Shown here piece by piece: positions 16,697 to 24,652 of a DNA stretch of 47,965 nucleotides. The stretch is from NCBI GenBank assembly GCA_038227135.1, contig JBBRQC010000025.1:1-47965 (forward strand), written 5' to 3'. The translations under genes and the position numbers were made by a program. Under the pieces are notes generated by a model that saw only the letters and a program-made list of their open reading frames with translations, did not search any database and was not told the DNA's origin. Numbering within the stretch: position 1 is the first letter of the stretch; the number at the start of each line of letters is the position of its first letter. This DNA is from UBA4720 sp038227135 (GTDB lineage: Bacteria; Gemmatimonadota; Gemmatimonadetes; Gemmatimonadales; Gemmatimonadaceae).

Positions 16697-17947
16697 GTGT
16701 TTCAGCTGAACAGACGCAGGGTGGTGATAACCGGTATCGGTCCTATAACGCCGATCGGGACTACACGCGACGAATTGTGGTCGGGGCTACAGCGCGAGCG
16801 CTCCGCCGTGCGTTCTGTATCGCGGTTCGATCCCTCGCAATTCAGGAGTCACAACGCCGCTGAGGTCAACGACTTCGTGCCGACCGACCATCTCGAGAAC
16901 AAGCGCGCCAAGCGCCTGGATCGATTTGCGCAGTTCTCCGTGGTTGGGGCACAGATGGCGCTCGCCGACGCGGATCTCGACCTGTCTCGTGAGGACAAGG
17001 AAAGGGTCGGCGCAAACATGGGCACGGCACTCGGCGGAATCGGGTACGCCGAGAGCCAGCTGGCCGTGTTTCTTCAGCGCGGGTTGCGCGAGGTGGACGC
17101 CACTCTGGCGCTATCGGTATTCGGCGGCGCGTCGAGCTGCAACATTGCGATCGAACTTGGTGTGATGGGGCCAAACTCCACCAATGCGATGAGCTGCGCA
17201 TCGGGTACAATTGCAATTGGAGATGCTTTCCGGCAGATCCGAGACGGTTATGCTGACGTGATGATCGCCGGAGGCGCCGAAGCACCGTTGGCCCCGCTAT
17301 GCTTTGGCGCGTTTTCGCTCATACGCGCAATGTCGACTCGCAATGAAGACCCTGAGATGGCGTCGCGGCCGTTCGACAAGGATCGAGACGGCTTCGTGAT
17401 GGGCGAGGGCGCAGCGGTGCTCATTCTCGAGGAGTACGAGCGCGCCGAAGCGCGCGGAGCGAAGATTTACGCCGAAGTCGCCGGCTACGGAACGACGAAC
17501 GACGCGCACCACATGACAGCGCCCCGCCCGGATGGCTCGCAGGCGGCAAGGTCGATGCAGCTCGCGCTCGACGATGCGAACGTGTCGGCAGCGGAGATCG
17601 GCTACATCAATACGCACGGAAGCTCGACGCCACTCAACGACAGCACGGAAACGATCGCGATCAAGAAAGTGATGGGCGATCGCGCGTACGAAGTCCCAAT
17701 GAGCGGAACCAAGGGTTATTACGGGCATGCGTTGGGCGCGTCCGGAGCGATCGAGACGGCCATCTGTGCGCTCGCTCTCGAGCGGGAATGGCTCCCTCCC
17801 ACGGTCAATCTTCAGGTTGCGGACAAGGCCTGCGATCTTAATTTTCTGCCGGGTACGGGGCGGAAGGAGCGTGTTGAGCACATACTTACCAATTCCTTCG
17901 GTTTCGGCGGAATCAATGCCGCGCTGGTACTGCGTAGAGTGATCTAG
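16697..17947 (+). CDS. Beta-ketoacyl-ACP synthase II-like ketosynthase (FabF/KS-alpha type)
   Basis: A 416-residue thiolase-fold condensing enzyme. The catalytic triad is intact: Cys167 in MSCASGTIAI, His307 in INTHGSSTPLNDSTE and His344 in GYYGHALGASG, with Lys339 just before it. Spacing matches E. coli FabF offset by four residues. The nucleophile elbow CASG differs from the usual ACATG of housekeeping FabF, which hints at a specialised enzyme. I use GTG 16697, preceded by GAGGA at 16688-16692; an upstream open frame only covers the previous gene. No acyl carrier protein, chain-length factor, ketoreductase or acyltransferase lies nearby, so it must borrow partners or act alone. Confidence 0.87.
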   Translation: MFQLNRRRVVITGIGPITPIGTTRDELWSGLQRERSAVRSVSRFDPSQFRSHNAAEVNDFVPTDHLENKRAKRLDRFAQFSVVGAQMALADADLDLSREDKERVGANMGTALGGIGYAESQLAVFLQRGLREVDATLALSVFGGASSCNIAIELGVMGPNSTNAMSCASGTIAIGDAFRQIRDGYADVMIAGGAEAPLAPLCFGAFSLIRAMSTRNEDPEMASRPFDKDRDGFVMGEGAAVLILEEYERAEARGAKIYAEVAGYGTTNDAHHMTAPRPDGSQAARSMQLALDDANVSAAEIGYINTHGSSTPLNDSTETIAIKKVMGDRAYEVPMSGTKGYYGHALGASGAIETAICALALEREWLPPTVNLQVADKACDLNFLPGTGRKERVEHILTNSFGFGGINAALVLRRVI

Positions 17948-17993
17948 CGATCTCGCGCGCCGCGGCCCCAACAATCATTACGGGGGCAGGACA

Positions 17994-18698
17994 ATGCGGG
18001 ACGCGTGGCGGCATTTCGTCGCTGAATTCATCGGCACATTCGCCCTGGTTTTCGTGGGGAGCGGTGCGATCATTCATGCGAGAACCACGGGATCACCAAC
18101 AGGCCTCCTCGAGGTCGCGCTGGCCCATGGGTTGATTCTGGCAGTGATGGTGAGCGCGCTCATGCGCATCTCCGGGCACTTCAATCCGGCTGTGACGCTG
18201 AGCATGCTGGCGACGAGACGAATCGAAGCGATGATGGCGGCTCTTTATATCATCGCTCAGGTGCTGGGTGCAGTCGTCGCCGGATACGCGCTCAAGCTGT
18301 CGGTCTCCGAGGCGACTTTCACCGCGACCAGGGGAGGCGGTCTCACCATCGCGCTGGATGTCACAGCGGGCCAGGCGTTCCTCCTCGAAGCGATCGCTAC
18401 ATTTTTCCTGGTCTTTGTCGTCTACGGGACGGCGGTGGATCTGCGCGGTCCGAAGATCGGCGGATTGGCCATCGGCTTCGTCGTGGCAGCGGACATACTG
18501 GCGATCGGCCCACTCACTGGGGCGTCGATGAACCCGGCGCGGTCGTTCGGCCCCGCCGTAGCCAGCGGGATCTATGAGGCTCAGCTCCTCTACCTGTTCG
18601 CTCCGATCGTCGGCGCTCTCGTGGCGGCTCTCCTTTACGAGTTCCTCTTCATGCGCCGCGGCCGCGAGCCTGTCGATCACGGCGAGCTGCAGCCATAG
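17994..18698 (+). CDS. MIP-family aquaporin
   Basis: A 234-residue six-helix water or small-solute channel. Both half-helix motifs are present: GHFNPAVT (Asn-Pro-Ala 64-66) and GASMNPARSFGPA (180-182) with the selectivity-filter Arg183. This second motif, with SFGPA following, is the AqpZ-like rather than GlpF-like form. GGCAGGA-like purine bases precede the ATG (acgggggcaggaca). It follows the ketosynthase by 46 bases and is probably in the same transcript, but is not obviously part of the pathway. A hairpin follows the stop by 11 bases. Confidence 0.92.
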   Translation: MRDAWRHFVAEFIGTFALVFVGSGAIIHARTTGSPTGLLEVALAHGLILAVMVSALMRISGHFNPAVTLSMLATRRIEAMMAALYIIAQVLGAVVAGYALKLSVSEATFTATRGGGLTIALDVTAGQAFLLEAIATFFLVFVVYGTAVDLRGPKIGGLAIGFVVAADILAIGPLTGASMNPARSFGPAVASGIYEAQLLYLFAPIVGALVAALLYEFLFMRRGREPVDHGELQP

Positions 18699-18701
18699 AA
18701 A

Positions 18702-19106
18702 TCAGGCAGAGCTGCGCCCGTTGACTCTCGGGCGCAGCTGGTTCGTCATCAGCAGGTAGACGAGCGCGAGAACCGCCTGGACGAGCATTAGCAGGCCCGC
18801 AAGCACCGGCGCCATCTCCATGTCCGCGCTGCTGATATTGTGCGCGACGCCCTGGATCAACCCTCCGGCTCCAACGACTGCCGAGAGCATTTCGCCCGCA
18901 AAGAGCGCTCCGGCGGGGAGATCTCCCCAGCGGGCGAGATCGCCGCGGAGATAGAGAATGGTGTAGGCACCCTGAATCAGCAGGGACCCTCCGATGGCCA
19001 GCACGATGACAGGAACCCGCTGCCACATGGCGGCCCAGGTTCCGATCAGGACAATGCCACCGGCTACGTTGGCAACCGAGGCGAGCATCAGCAGCAATTT
19101 CAGCAC
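18702..19106 (-). CDS. Small four-helix membrane protein, unknown function
   Basis: A protein of 134 residues with about four hydrophobic helices and short loops, which I do not recognise. I chose GTG 19106 because AAGGG sits about 7 bases upstream and the protein then begins directly with a hydrophobic helix (LKLLLMLASVANVAGG). A TTG at 19136 would add ten residues but has no visible ribosome-binding site. The C-terminus (NQLRPRVNGRSSA) is basic, hence probably cytoplasmic. Its stop is 3 bases from the convergent aquaporin stop. The 99-130 bases upstream, before the rhodanese stop, must hold its promoter. Confidence 0.6.
   Translation of the reverse strand: MLKLLLMLASVANVAGGIVLIGTWAAMWQRVPVIVLAIGGSLLIQGAYTILYLRGDLARWGDLPAGALFAGEMLSAVVGAGGLIQGVAHNISSADMEMAPVLAGLLMLVQAVLALVYLLMTNQLRPRVNGRSSA
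18710..18739 (+). terminator. Hairpin terminator after the aquaporin gene
   Basis: A perfect 11-bp inverted repeat, AGCTGCGCCCG and its complement CGGGCGCAGCT, flanks the 8-base loop TTGACTCT. It begins 11 bases after the aquaporin stop and closes the plus-strand run 11439-18698. There is no T tract, and the repeat lies inside the 3' end of the convergent minus-strand gene, where it is also coding. Intrinsic termination or mRNA 3'-end protection are both possible. Confidence 0.5.
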
Positions 19107-19235
19107 GACAACGCCCTTGGAAGAAGCTGGGTTCAAGATACCGGCCTACTTTGCGCTGGCAAGTACTTTGTCACCTGAGCTGAAGCGGACTCAAGGCTGT
19201 TGACTACAACTGAACGGGTGCAGGTGACACTCTCT

Positions 19236-19619
19236 CTACTTCGGAACCCGCTCTCCGGCCTCGACGGGAGCCCCGGCCTCCTGCCACGCTCGCCACCCTC
19301 CCGCCATCGACGCCACGTTTCGGTACCCCATCTTCTGAAGACTGTCCGCGGACAGCGCCGAACGAAATCCACCACCGCAGTACAGGATGATCCCGGCGTC
19401 CTTGTCGGGCACACTCGCCTCTATGTCGCGCTCGATCACGCCCTTCCCCATGTGTTCGGCGCCTCGCGCGTGGCCAGCGGCCCACTCGCTCTCCTCGCGC
19501 ACATCGATCACTTTCACCTTCCCTGCCTCGAGCGCACTCCGGGTTTCCTCCACGCTTAGCTCGCGGACGCGAGATTTCGCGTCGTTTACGAGCTTGAGAA
19601 ATCCGGGTGAATGCTTCAC
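19236..19619 (-). CDS. Rhodanese-like domain protein
   Basis: A single-domain rhodanese of 127 residues. The catalytic cysteine is Cys81 in IILYCGGGFRSA, at the active-site loop position. The upstream strand VKVIDVREESEWAAGHARGA is the canonical first half, and YRNVASMAGGWRAW the second. It probably transfers sulfane sulfur or senses thiols. It starts with GTG at 19619, overlapping the stop of the upstream DUF4235 gene by 3 bases (GTGA), so the two are coupled. Longer open frames upstream encode low-complexity arginine-rich sequence and are rejected. Confidence 0.87.
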   Translation of the reverse strand: MKHSPGFLKLVNDAKSRVRELSVEETRSALEAGKVKVIDVREESEWAAGHARGAEHMGKGVIERDIEASVPDKDAGIILYCGGGFRSALSADSLQKMGYRNVASMAGGWRAWQEAGAPVEAGERVPK

Positions 19620-19912
19620 AGGTTCGCGGGAAGTCTCTTGCCGGTGAGGCGCCGGAGGCCAACGTGAGCGCCGCGACGCGCGGCGAGCTCCACCGCCGCA
19701 ACGGTTGCAGCAGAGATCGCCGTCCAGGCGAGAGTGGCGGGCCAGCTGCTTTCCCCCCGTCGTTCCAGGTCGGGCGGATCCTCGTGCCTGACTGCGCGCC
19801 ACCCTTTGTCCAGACCTCGCTCGACCAATCTCCCCGCCACCATCGCGGCGCCGGCACCCACGAGCAGCCAGGTCGTCTTCCGCGAATTCAATTTTTCAGT
19901 TTTTATACGCAC
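19616..19912 (-). CDS. DUF4235 family small membrane-associated protein
   Basis: A protein of about 98 residues with two hydrophobic segments (WLLVGAGAAMVAGRLVE and ATLAWTAISAATVAAVELAA) around a conserved basic loop, LDKGWRAVRHEDPPD. That loop and helix order is the DUF4235 pattern; function unknown. I chose the GTG at 19912, with GGAACAG just upstream, because the domain begins there. An ATG at 19996 would add 28 polar residues. It lies directly upstream of the rhodanese gene with a GTGA overlap. Bases 19913-20051 contain no other gene I can support. Confidence 0.65.
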   Translation of the reverse strand: MRIKTEKLNSRKTTWLLVGAGAAMVAGRLVERGLDKGWRAVRHEDPPDLERRGESSWPATLAWTAISAATVAAVELAARRGAHVGLRRLTGKRLPANL

Positions 19913-20051
19913 CCTGTTCCGCCTCTGAGTTGGATGAGCAGGAGTGGCAAGCGGAGTGCCGGAGGTTGACGCCTGGCCATACGCGACAGCTGGCAAGCCC
20001 GTGCCGAAAGAAAATGGCCGAACGGCATTTGAGTTACCGACGTCAGGTCCC

Positions 20052-20597
20052 TCACCATCCCTCCCGCTGTCTCAATGATGTGACGTGTGCGACGTGGTGA
20101 CGGCCGTGCCAGGCATACAGAGCGAGCAACTGCCCCAACGTCAACACTCCGCTGCGCTCCGGATGCCGAAATCCGCGATTGAAATCGGCGCTGTCCATCG
20201 ATCTCAGCAGCGCGACCCAACGTTGGTGGAGCGCATCGAGCAGGTCGAGTGAAACATCGACCGGCACCCGCTGCGAATCGGAAAGCTCGGCCCACTTCGC
20301 TTCCTGGTAAGGCTTGATCGTCGGCTCGTCTTCCGTCAGCGCCAGCTTGAACCGGCAATAGGCGTTGATGTGGCTGTCAGGGACGTGATGCACCAGCTGC
20401 TTCACCGTCCAACCGTCGGGGCGGTAGCGCGTTTCCAGCTGATCGCGTGACAATCCCGCCACCGCGGATCTTAGCGCTCCCGGTGTTTCGGCGATCTGCG
20501 CGATCAATCGCGGGTAGTCCGCCTCGCTCACCGGCGCGTTCCAATCGAACTTTCCGACGGGGTACCGCAGATCGGGAAGCTGTGCTGTCGCAGTCAT
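20052..20597 (-). CDS. YfiT/BstA-like DinB-fold metal-binding protein
   Basis: A 181-residue four-helix-bundle protein of the DinB/YfiT superfamily, related to bacillithiol-S-transferases and putative metal-dependent hydrolases. It opens with LRYPVGKFDW, a typical YfiT start. Metal-binding histidines are in LVHHVPDSHIN (His70/His71) and in WHGRHHVAH (His164-His171). Length is normal for the family. ATG 20597 starts the domain; the open frame upstream encodes unrelated sequence overlapping the next gene. The physiological thiol or substrate is unknown, and this organism need not make bacillithiol. It is 20 bases downstream of the DUF2071 gene, so the two are probably co-transcribed. Confidence 0.85.
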   Translation of the reverse strand: MTATAQLPDLRYPVGKFDWNAPVSEADYPRLIAQIAETPGALRSAVAGLSRDQLETRYRPDGWTVKQLVHHVPDSHINAYCRFKLALTEDEPTIKPYQEAKWAELSDSQRVPVDVSLDLLDALHQRWVALLRSMDSADFNRGFRHPERSGVLTLGQLLALYAWHGRHHVAHVTSLRQREGW

Positions 20598-20617
20598 TGT
20601 CGGAGTACCGGAAAAAG

Positions 20618-21337
20618 TTACGCAACCCGCTCGGGCATGTGCACCGCCACCGCCGAGCCATCCGCAATGAACGCGGACTGGGGTACTCCTGAGAGTATAG
20701 CGGGGAGGGGCTGGTCGTAGAAAGTCTCCAGGGGCCCCTCGAGCTCGTGGCGAGCGCTCGCCCATACGCGCCAGCGAGGATGCTCCACCCTGTATTCGAT
20801 CGTTCCGCCATCGCGCTGCCGGGTATATCCCCACCCGCGCTGGCTGAGAAATTCCTCTTCGGAGCCTGAGTCAATCTCGGACAACGACCCGTCCACGTGG
20901 ACCGCAAACCGGCAGTGATCGCGCCCGCCGCCGAAGTTGTACTCCACGCTCTGCATCTCGCCGTTTGTCTTGACGATGGTGTGCTTCATCGGAACGGTGC
21001 GGTATGGCTCGTTGTAGGTGAGCCGTGCCGTTTCCGCCACGAGAAACAGTGGAACCATCTCGCGAATGAACACCACTCCGGCGCGCCATTCGCCTCCTAC
21101 CCTCCTTCGCACGTAGAAGCGAAGATTCACTTCCTCGAAGTTCTGGTGGAAGAGCGCTGGCAAACCGAGCACGTGGGTGTCCAAAAACAGAAATGCCACG
21201 AGGCTCAGGTACTGCCGGCCGTCGCGGTCGTCAAGCTCGGTGCCCCGGGGGAGATACGGCGTAAGAACTGACCGGTCGACTTCGAAGTTGAGCATTGCCA
21301 GATACCGCCAATCCGCCGTCAGGAACTTTGACGTCAT
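20618..21337 (-). CDS. DUF2071 (YqjF-like) protein
   Basis: A 239-residue cytoplasmic protein of the acetoacetate-decarboxylase-like YqjF/DUF2071 family. Diagnostic segments are the opening WRYLAMLNFEVDRSVLTPYL, LPRGTELDDRDGRQYLSLVA, FEEVNLRFYVR and VVFIREMVP, plus a late GYTRQRDGGT strand. Biochemical role is unknown in most bacteria. ATG 21337 gives the standard start. It lies 3 bases downstream of the lipoprotein gene and 20 bases upstream of the YfiT gene, on the same strand. Confidence 0.85.
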   Translation of the reverse strand: MTSKFLTADWRYLAMLNFEVDRSVLTPYLPRGTELDDRDGRQYLSLVAFLFLDTHVLGLPALFHQNFEEVNLRFYVRRRVGGEWRAGVVFIREMVPLFLVAETARLTYNEPYRTVPMKHTIVKTNGEMQSVEYNFGGGRDHCRFAVHVDGSLSEIDSGSEEEFLSQRGWGYTRQRDGGTIEYRVEHPRWRVWASARHELEGPLETFYDQPLPAILSGVPQSAFIADGSAVAVHMPERVA

Positions 21338-21340
21338 GCG

Positions 21341-21931
21341 CTATCTACACCCTTCAACCCACTTCACCTCAGGCAGCCGCCCTGCGCGGAAATTCGTCAC
21401 CACCTTGCCGTTGGTCTCGAACACGATCGCCTTGCCGGCGCTGGCACTGTCGCCCATGACTATCATGTAGTGGCCGCCCGGAATGTACTTGTGCGGCTCG
21501 ATCTGCACGTCACCGTCATAGATGCTTTTGATCTTCTCCTCGGTGTCCCCGATTTTCGCGCCGTCCTCGGTGGTGACCGATCCCGTGTCCACATCGATGC
21601 GGGCAACCTTCCCTCTCACTATCATCACGCCGATGTTGTCCGGGACACCCGCGCCGACAGCCGGAAACACGAAATCGCATTCCTTCTTCATGTTCGGATT
21701 CTCGTTCAGAAGCCCAATGTTGACAGCTTCCGCGAGCGTCATCCCCACCTGAACCGGGCCGAGTCCGTCCTCGTTGAGCGCGACTTCGCTGACACTGTCG
21801 TGCCCCACCCCGTTCGGTCCTGCTCGTCCCTTGACCGCCTTGTCGTCGGCCCTGTTGCAGGCGCTCGCCACCAGCACCGTGAAGAAGGTGACGAAAGCAA
21901 AGGATGTGCGGATCAACCGTTGACGATTCAT
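21341..21931 (-). CDS. Putative lipoprotein, unknown function
   Basis: A 196-residue exported protein with lipobox VASAC (lipidated Cys25) after a short signal sequence. The mature part begins with a Lys/Asp/Gly-rich linker. It then has an LGPVQVGMTLAEAV segment, a two-residue spaced strand GVMIVRGKVARIDV, and IGDTEEKIKSIY, an arrangement reminiscent of BamE/SmpA-like or DUF1131-like small beta lipoproteins. I cannot name the family. I chose ATG 21931 because the signal peptide starts there; an upstream ATG at 21979 overlaps ppa. It sits between ppa and the DUF2071 gene on the same strand. Confidence 0.7.
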   Translation of the reverse strand: MNRQRLIRTSFAFVTFFTVLVASACNRADDKAVKGRAGPNGVGHDSVSEVALNEDGLGPVQVGMTLAEAVNIGLLNENPNMKKECDFVFPAVGAGVPDNIGVMIVRGKVARIDVDTGSVTTEDGAKIGDTEEKIKSIYDGDVQIEPHKYIPGGHYMIVMGDSASAGKAIVFETNGKVVTNFRAGRLPEVKWVEGCR

Positions 21932-21968
21932 GGCTTCCTCCGCCCCGCATCGATCGCGGGGCGCCGAG

Positions 21969-22511
21969 TTAGGTCCCAACCTGATGGAACTTCTCCTGAT
22001 AACGAGCGATCGACTCGCTGATCACGCGAGCGGCCAACTCGCTTTTCTCCCACCCGACGATCTCGACGCGGCGTCCCTCGAGATCCTTGTAGATATGGAA
22101 GAAGTGCTCCACTTCCCTCAAATAATGCTGAGAAAGATCGGCAATGTCGAAGTACTCGTGGTAGTACGGGTCATTGCTCGGAACGGCAATGATCTTGTCG
22201 TCCGGCTCCCCGCGATCGAGCATCTTCAGCACGCCGAGCGGTCGGCAGTCGATCTGACAACCAGGGAATGTTGGCTCGTTGATGCGGACGAGAATGTCCA
22301 ACGGATCGCCGTCTTCGTGCAGTGTGCGGGGAATAAAGCCGTAGTCACCCGGATAATGCATCGAGGAATACAGAACGCGGTCGAGTCGAATCAGCCCGGA
22401 CTGCTTATCCAGCTCGTACTTGTTGCGGCTGCCACTGGGTATCTCGATGAGCGCAGTCACCAGCTCGGGAGGATGAATTCCCGCCGGCAGATCGTGCCAC
22501 GGATTGATCAC
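21969..22511 (-). CDS. ppa: Inorganic pyrophosphatase, family I
   Basis: A 180-residue cytoplasmic enzyme hydrolysing pyrophosphate to phosphate. The family signature DGDPLDILV gives metal-binding Asp67, Asp69 and Asp72, two positions offset from E. coli. MHYPGDYGFIPRTL and KYELDKQSGLIRLDRVLY are also hallmark segments, and the length is standard for bacterial hexameric enzymes. It has a GTG start at 22511 that overlaps the upstream aldo/keto reductase stop (GTGA), so expression is coupled. Confidence 0.97.
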   Translation of the reverse strand: MINPWHDLPAGIHPPELVTALIEIPSGSRNKYELDKQSGLIRLDRVLYSSMHYPGDYGFIPRTLHEDGDPLDILVRINEPTFPGCQIDCRPLGVLKMLDRGEPDDKIIAVPSNDPYYHEYFDIADLSQHYLREVEHFFHIYKDLEGRRVEIVGWEKSELAARVISESIARYQEKFHQVGT

Positions 22512-23542
22512 GTAGTGACTCGCCCCATCGTACCCTTGTAGGACATGGGCTCCTCATCGACGCCGAAGTTGCGGGACGCGAGCTGGGCGATTTTTTCCAT
22601 CTCGGCGGGCGGGAACTCGGGCTTATTGGACGCTTCGGCGAACTCCTCGAGCTGCTCCATGTCGTAGATGTTGGGCAGTGTCGTCACGACGCGAGGCTCG
22701 GCCAGCAGCCACTTGAGAGCGGCCTGTCCGAGCGTCATCCGTGTGGTGAGGAAATCGAGGGTGCGGATTTTCTTCAGGCCATTCGTGAGCCAGGAACGTG
22801 GGCGATGCCGACGGTGGTCGTTGGCAGCAAAGACCGTATCCTCCGTGTACTTCCCCTCGAGCATTCCCGATGCATGCGTGACACGAATATTGAATCCGCA
22901 ATTCGGCGCCAGTTCTTTTGCCGCTTCGATCATCGCCGTTCCGGGGTGCTGCTCGAGGATGTTCCATATCATCTGGATCGTCCCGATGTCGCTCTCCCGC
23001 TCGCAGAGCTCGACGGCCTCGTACAGCCACCCGATTGCCGGACCGAACGCGGCTCCCCAAACTCCGATGAGTCCCTCCTCCTTCAGCTCGCGGAGAGATT
23101 CCCAGATCGATGCGTCGCGCACGTGCTCCATCTTGATGTTGTGGAGCTGCAGAACATCAATGTGATCCGTCTCCAGTCTCTCCATGCACTGGTCGAGCGC
23201 AAACCGCATGTAGTTCCGGTCGAACTTCTGTGGGAGCTCGCTCTGCCCGCGCCGCGCGGCCTGAGCGGATGGATCGTAGATGTCGTAGCCGATCTTGGTC
23301 GAGTAGACCACGTCCCCACGCTTTCCGCGAAAGGCTTCGGCGAGCTGCTTCTCACCCCGCCCATTTCCATAGGTATCGGCAGTGTCGAAAAAGTTGACAC
23401 CGAAGTCATTGTAGGCGGCCTGGAGCATCGCGACGGCTTCGTCGTCGGTCTTTTCTCCCCACCAGCCGGTAGACAGAGTCCAGGTTCCGAATCCGATTTC
23501 GCTAACTTCGATGTCGGTTCCCGGGAATAGCCTATAGCGCAT
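22508..23542 (-). CDS. Aldo/keto reductase
   Basis: A 344-residue NADPH-dependent (beta/alpha)8-barrel oxidoreductase. The catalytic tetrad is present: Asp53 in FFDTADTYG, Tyr58, Lys83 in YSTKIGY and His134 in VLQLHNIK. A conserved GFGTWTLS opens the barrel. The C-terminal 100 residues (SWLTNGLKKIRTLDFL, ALKWLLAEPRVVTTLPNI) are typical of the AKR11/12-like YhdN branch. The substrate is unknown. It lies upstream of ppa with a 4-base overlap; ATG 23542 is the only plausible start. Confidence 0.92.
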   Translation of the reverse strand: MRYRLFPGTDIEVSEIGFGTWTLSTGWWGEKTDDEAVAMLQAAYNDFGVNFFDTADTYGNGRGEKQLAEAFRGKRGDVVYSTKIGYDIYDPSAQAARRGQSELPQKFDRNYMRFALDQCMERLETDHIDVLQLHNIKMEHVRDASIWESLRELKEEGLIGVWGAAFGPAIGWLYEAVELCERESDIGTIQMIWNILEQHPGTAMIEAAKELAPNCGFNIRVTHASGMLEGKYTEDTVFAANDHRRHRPRSWLTNGLKKIRTLDFLTTRMTLGQAALKWLLAEPRVVTTLPNIYDMEQLEEFAEASNKPEFPPAEMEKIAQLASRNFGVDEEPMSYKGTMGRVTT

Positions 23543-23604
23543 TTTCCTGTTCTGGAATATCGAACTTACAAGTTAACCGTCCGCCTGAGGCAGCGCCCCG
23601 GCGT

Positions 23605-24624
23605 CTATCTGAGGTGCTTGATCCAGTCGACGATCGCAGGGGTCAGCTCGGGAACGATGGGTATAGTCGGATCGGTGTACAATCGCGCCTGCGCCATGCG
23701 ATCCTCCGTCGCTGCCCTGAAAACGTGATTGGCCGCGGGAATGACGACGAGCTTCGCCGCTGGCTGAGCCCCCTGCAGCGCCCGCGCGTCGACTTCGCTG
23801 ATCTGCAGGTCGTGTCCGCCCTGAACGATCAGCACTGGAACGTGGGCGCGGGATATCTCCGCCGACGGATCGTACTTGGCCCACGATTGCATGAACCTTC
23901 GATTCGCAGGAAGGAGAAGAGGCTTCAATCCGGGAAGGACATCACCCGCATCTTCTCCGCGAAGATAGCGTGTGGAAGCCGAATCCCACTTGAGGATCTC
24001 TTCGGGCGGAAGCTGCTTCGACAATTGCTCCCGCAGCACCAACATGATCGGCCGACCGGCCCCGGAAAGCATCACAATGCCAGCGGTGGGCGCACCACGA
24101 TTGGCGGCCTGCAACACCAGCTCGGCGCCCTCGCTGTGGCCGAGCAGCACGACCTGTGAGAATCGGCGGTCAGCGGCAAGCTTGCGCGCTCCCGCGATTA
24201 CATCGGCGATGAAGTCATCGATCGACGTCTGGGCGATGTCGATCTTCTGAAGATTTTCGCCCAGCGCTCGCTTGTCGTAGCGGACGGATGCGATGCCCGC
24301 ATCGGCCAGCTGCCAGGCGAGGATCGCGTAGAGATTGGAGTTGTTCTGAGCGCGCAGCGGACCGGCGGAGTTTCCATTTCTGTCCGTAGGTCCAGAACCC
24401 GCGACGATCAGCGCAACGGGCAATGGCCCGTTGTACTTCGCCGGCATCGTGAGCGTACCGGGCAGCGTCAGAGTGCCGCTTTGAAATGAGAATGGAAGCT
24501 CGATGACAGTGCGCGGCGGAACGGTGTCGATGGTTGCTGGAGCAGGCAGAGTCTGCGCCGCGACCTGAGAGACCAGTGCTGTGATCGAAAAAACCGAGAA
24601 GGCGATGCGGTGAGGGAATGTCAT
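23605..24624 (-). CDS. Secreted alpha/beta hydrolase (S33-like serine hydrolase)
   Basis: A 339-residue exported hydrolase with a signal peptide (MTFPHRIAFSVFSITALVSQ, cut near VAAQ). The nucleophile elbow is GHSEG with Ser164. Asp272 in QGGHDLQI and His300 in AANHVF complete the triad. The oxyanion region is VAGSGPTDRNGN. This is the pattern of periplasmic prolyl-oligopeptidase-like or serine aminopeptidase S33 enzymes of unknown substrate. It starts 28 bases downstream of hemB and probably shares its transcript, though it has no evident role in heme synthesis. Confidence 0.85.
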   Translation of the reverse strand: MTFPHRIAFSVFSITALVSQVAAQTLPAPATIDTVPPRTVIELPFSFQSGTLTLPGTLTMPAKYNGPLPVALIVAGSGPTDRNGNSAGPLRAQNNSNLYAILAWQLADAGIASVRYDKRALGENLQKIDIAQTSIDDFIADVIAGARKLAADRRFSQVVLLGHSEGAELVLQAANRGAPTAGIVMLSGAGRPIMLVLREQLSKQLPPEEILKWDSASTRYLRGEDAGDVLPGLKPLLLPANRRFMQSWAKYDPSAEISRAHVPVLIVQGGHDLQISEVDARALQGAQPAAKLVVIPAANHVFRAATEDRMAQARLYTDPTIPIVPELTPAIVDWIKHLR

Positions 24625-24652
24625 GAGGAGCCCGGTTGCAATTGCTTTTGGA

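Noticed and set aside
10693..17947. A bacteriochlorophyll biosynthesis remnant: V4R-like protein (BchJ-like), B12 radical SAM (BchE-like), geranylgeranyl-reductase family (BchP-like) and a methyltransferase (BchM-like) are close together.
   Set aside because: No bchLNB, bchXYZ, bchHID, puf or carotenoid gene is present, the resemblance is at superfamily level only, and the ketosynthase and SRPBCC genes point to a different product. Tetrapyrrole synthesis genes lie elsewhere in the window in a normal operon.
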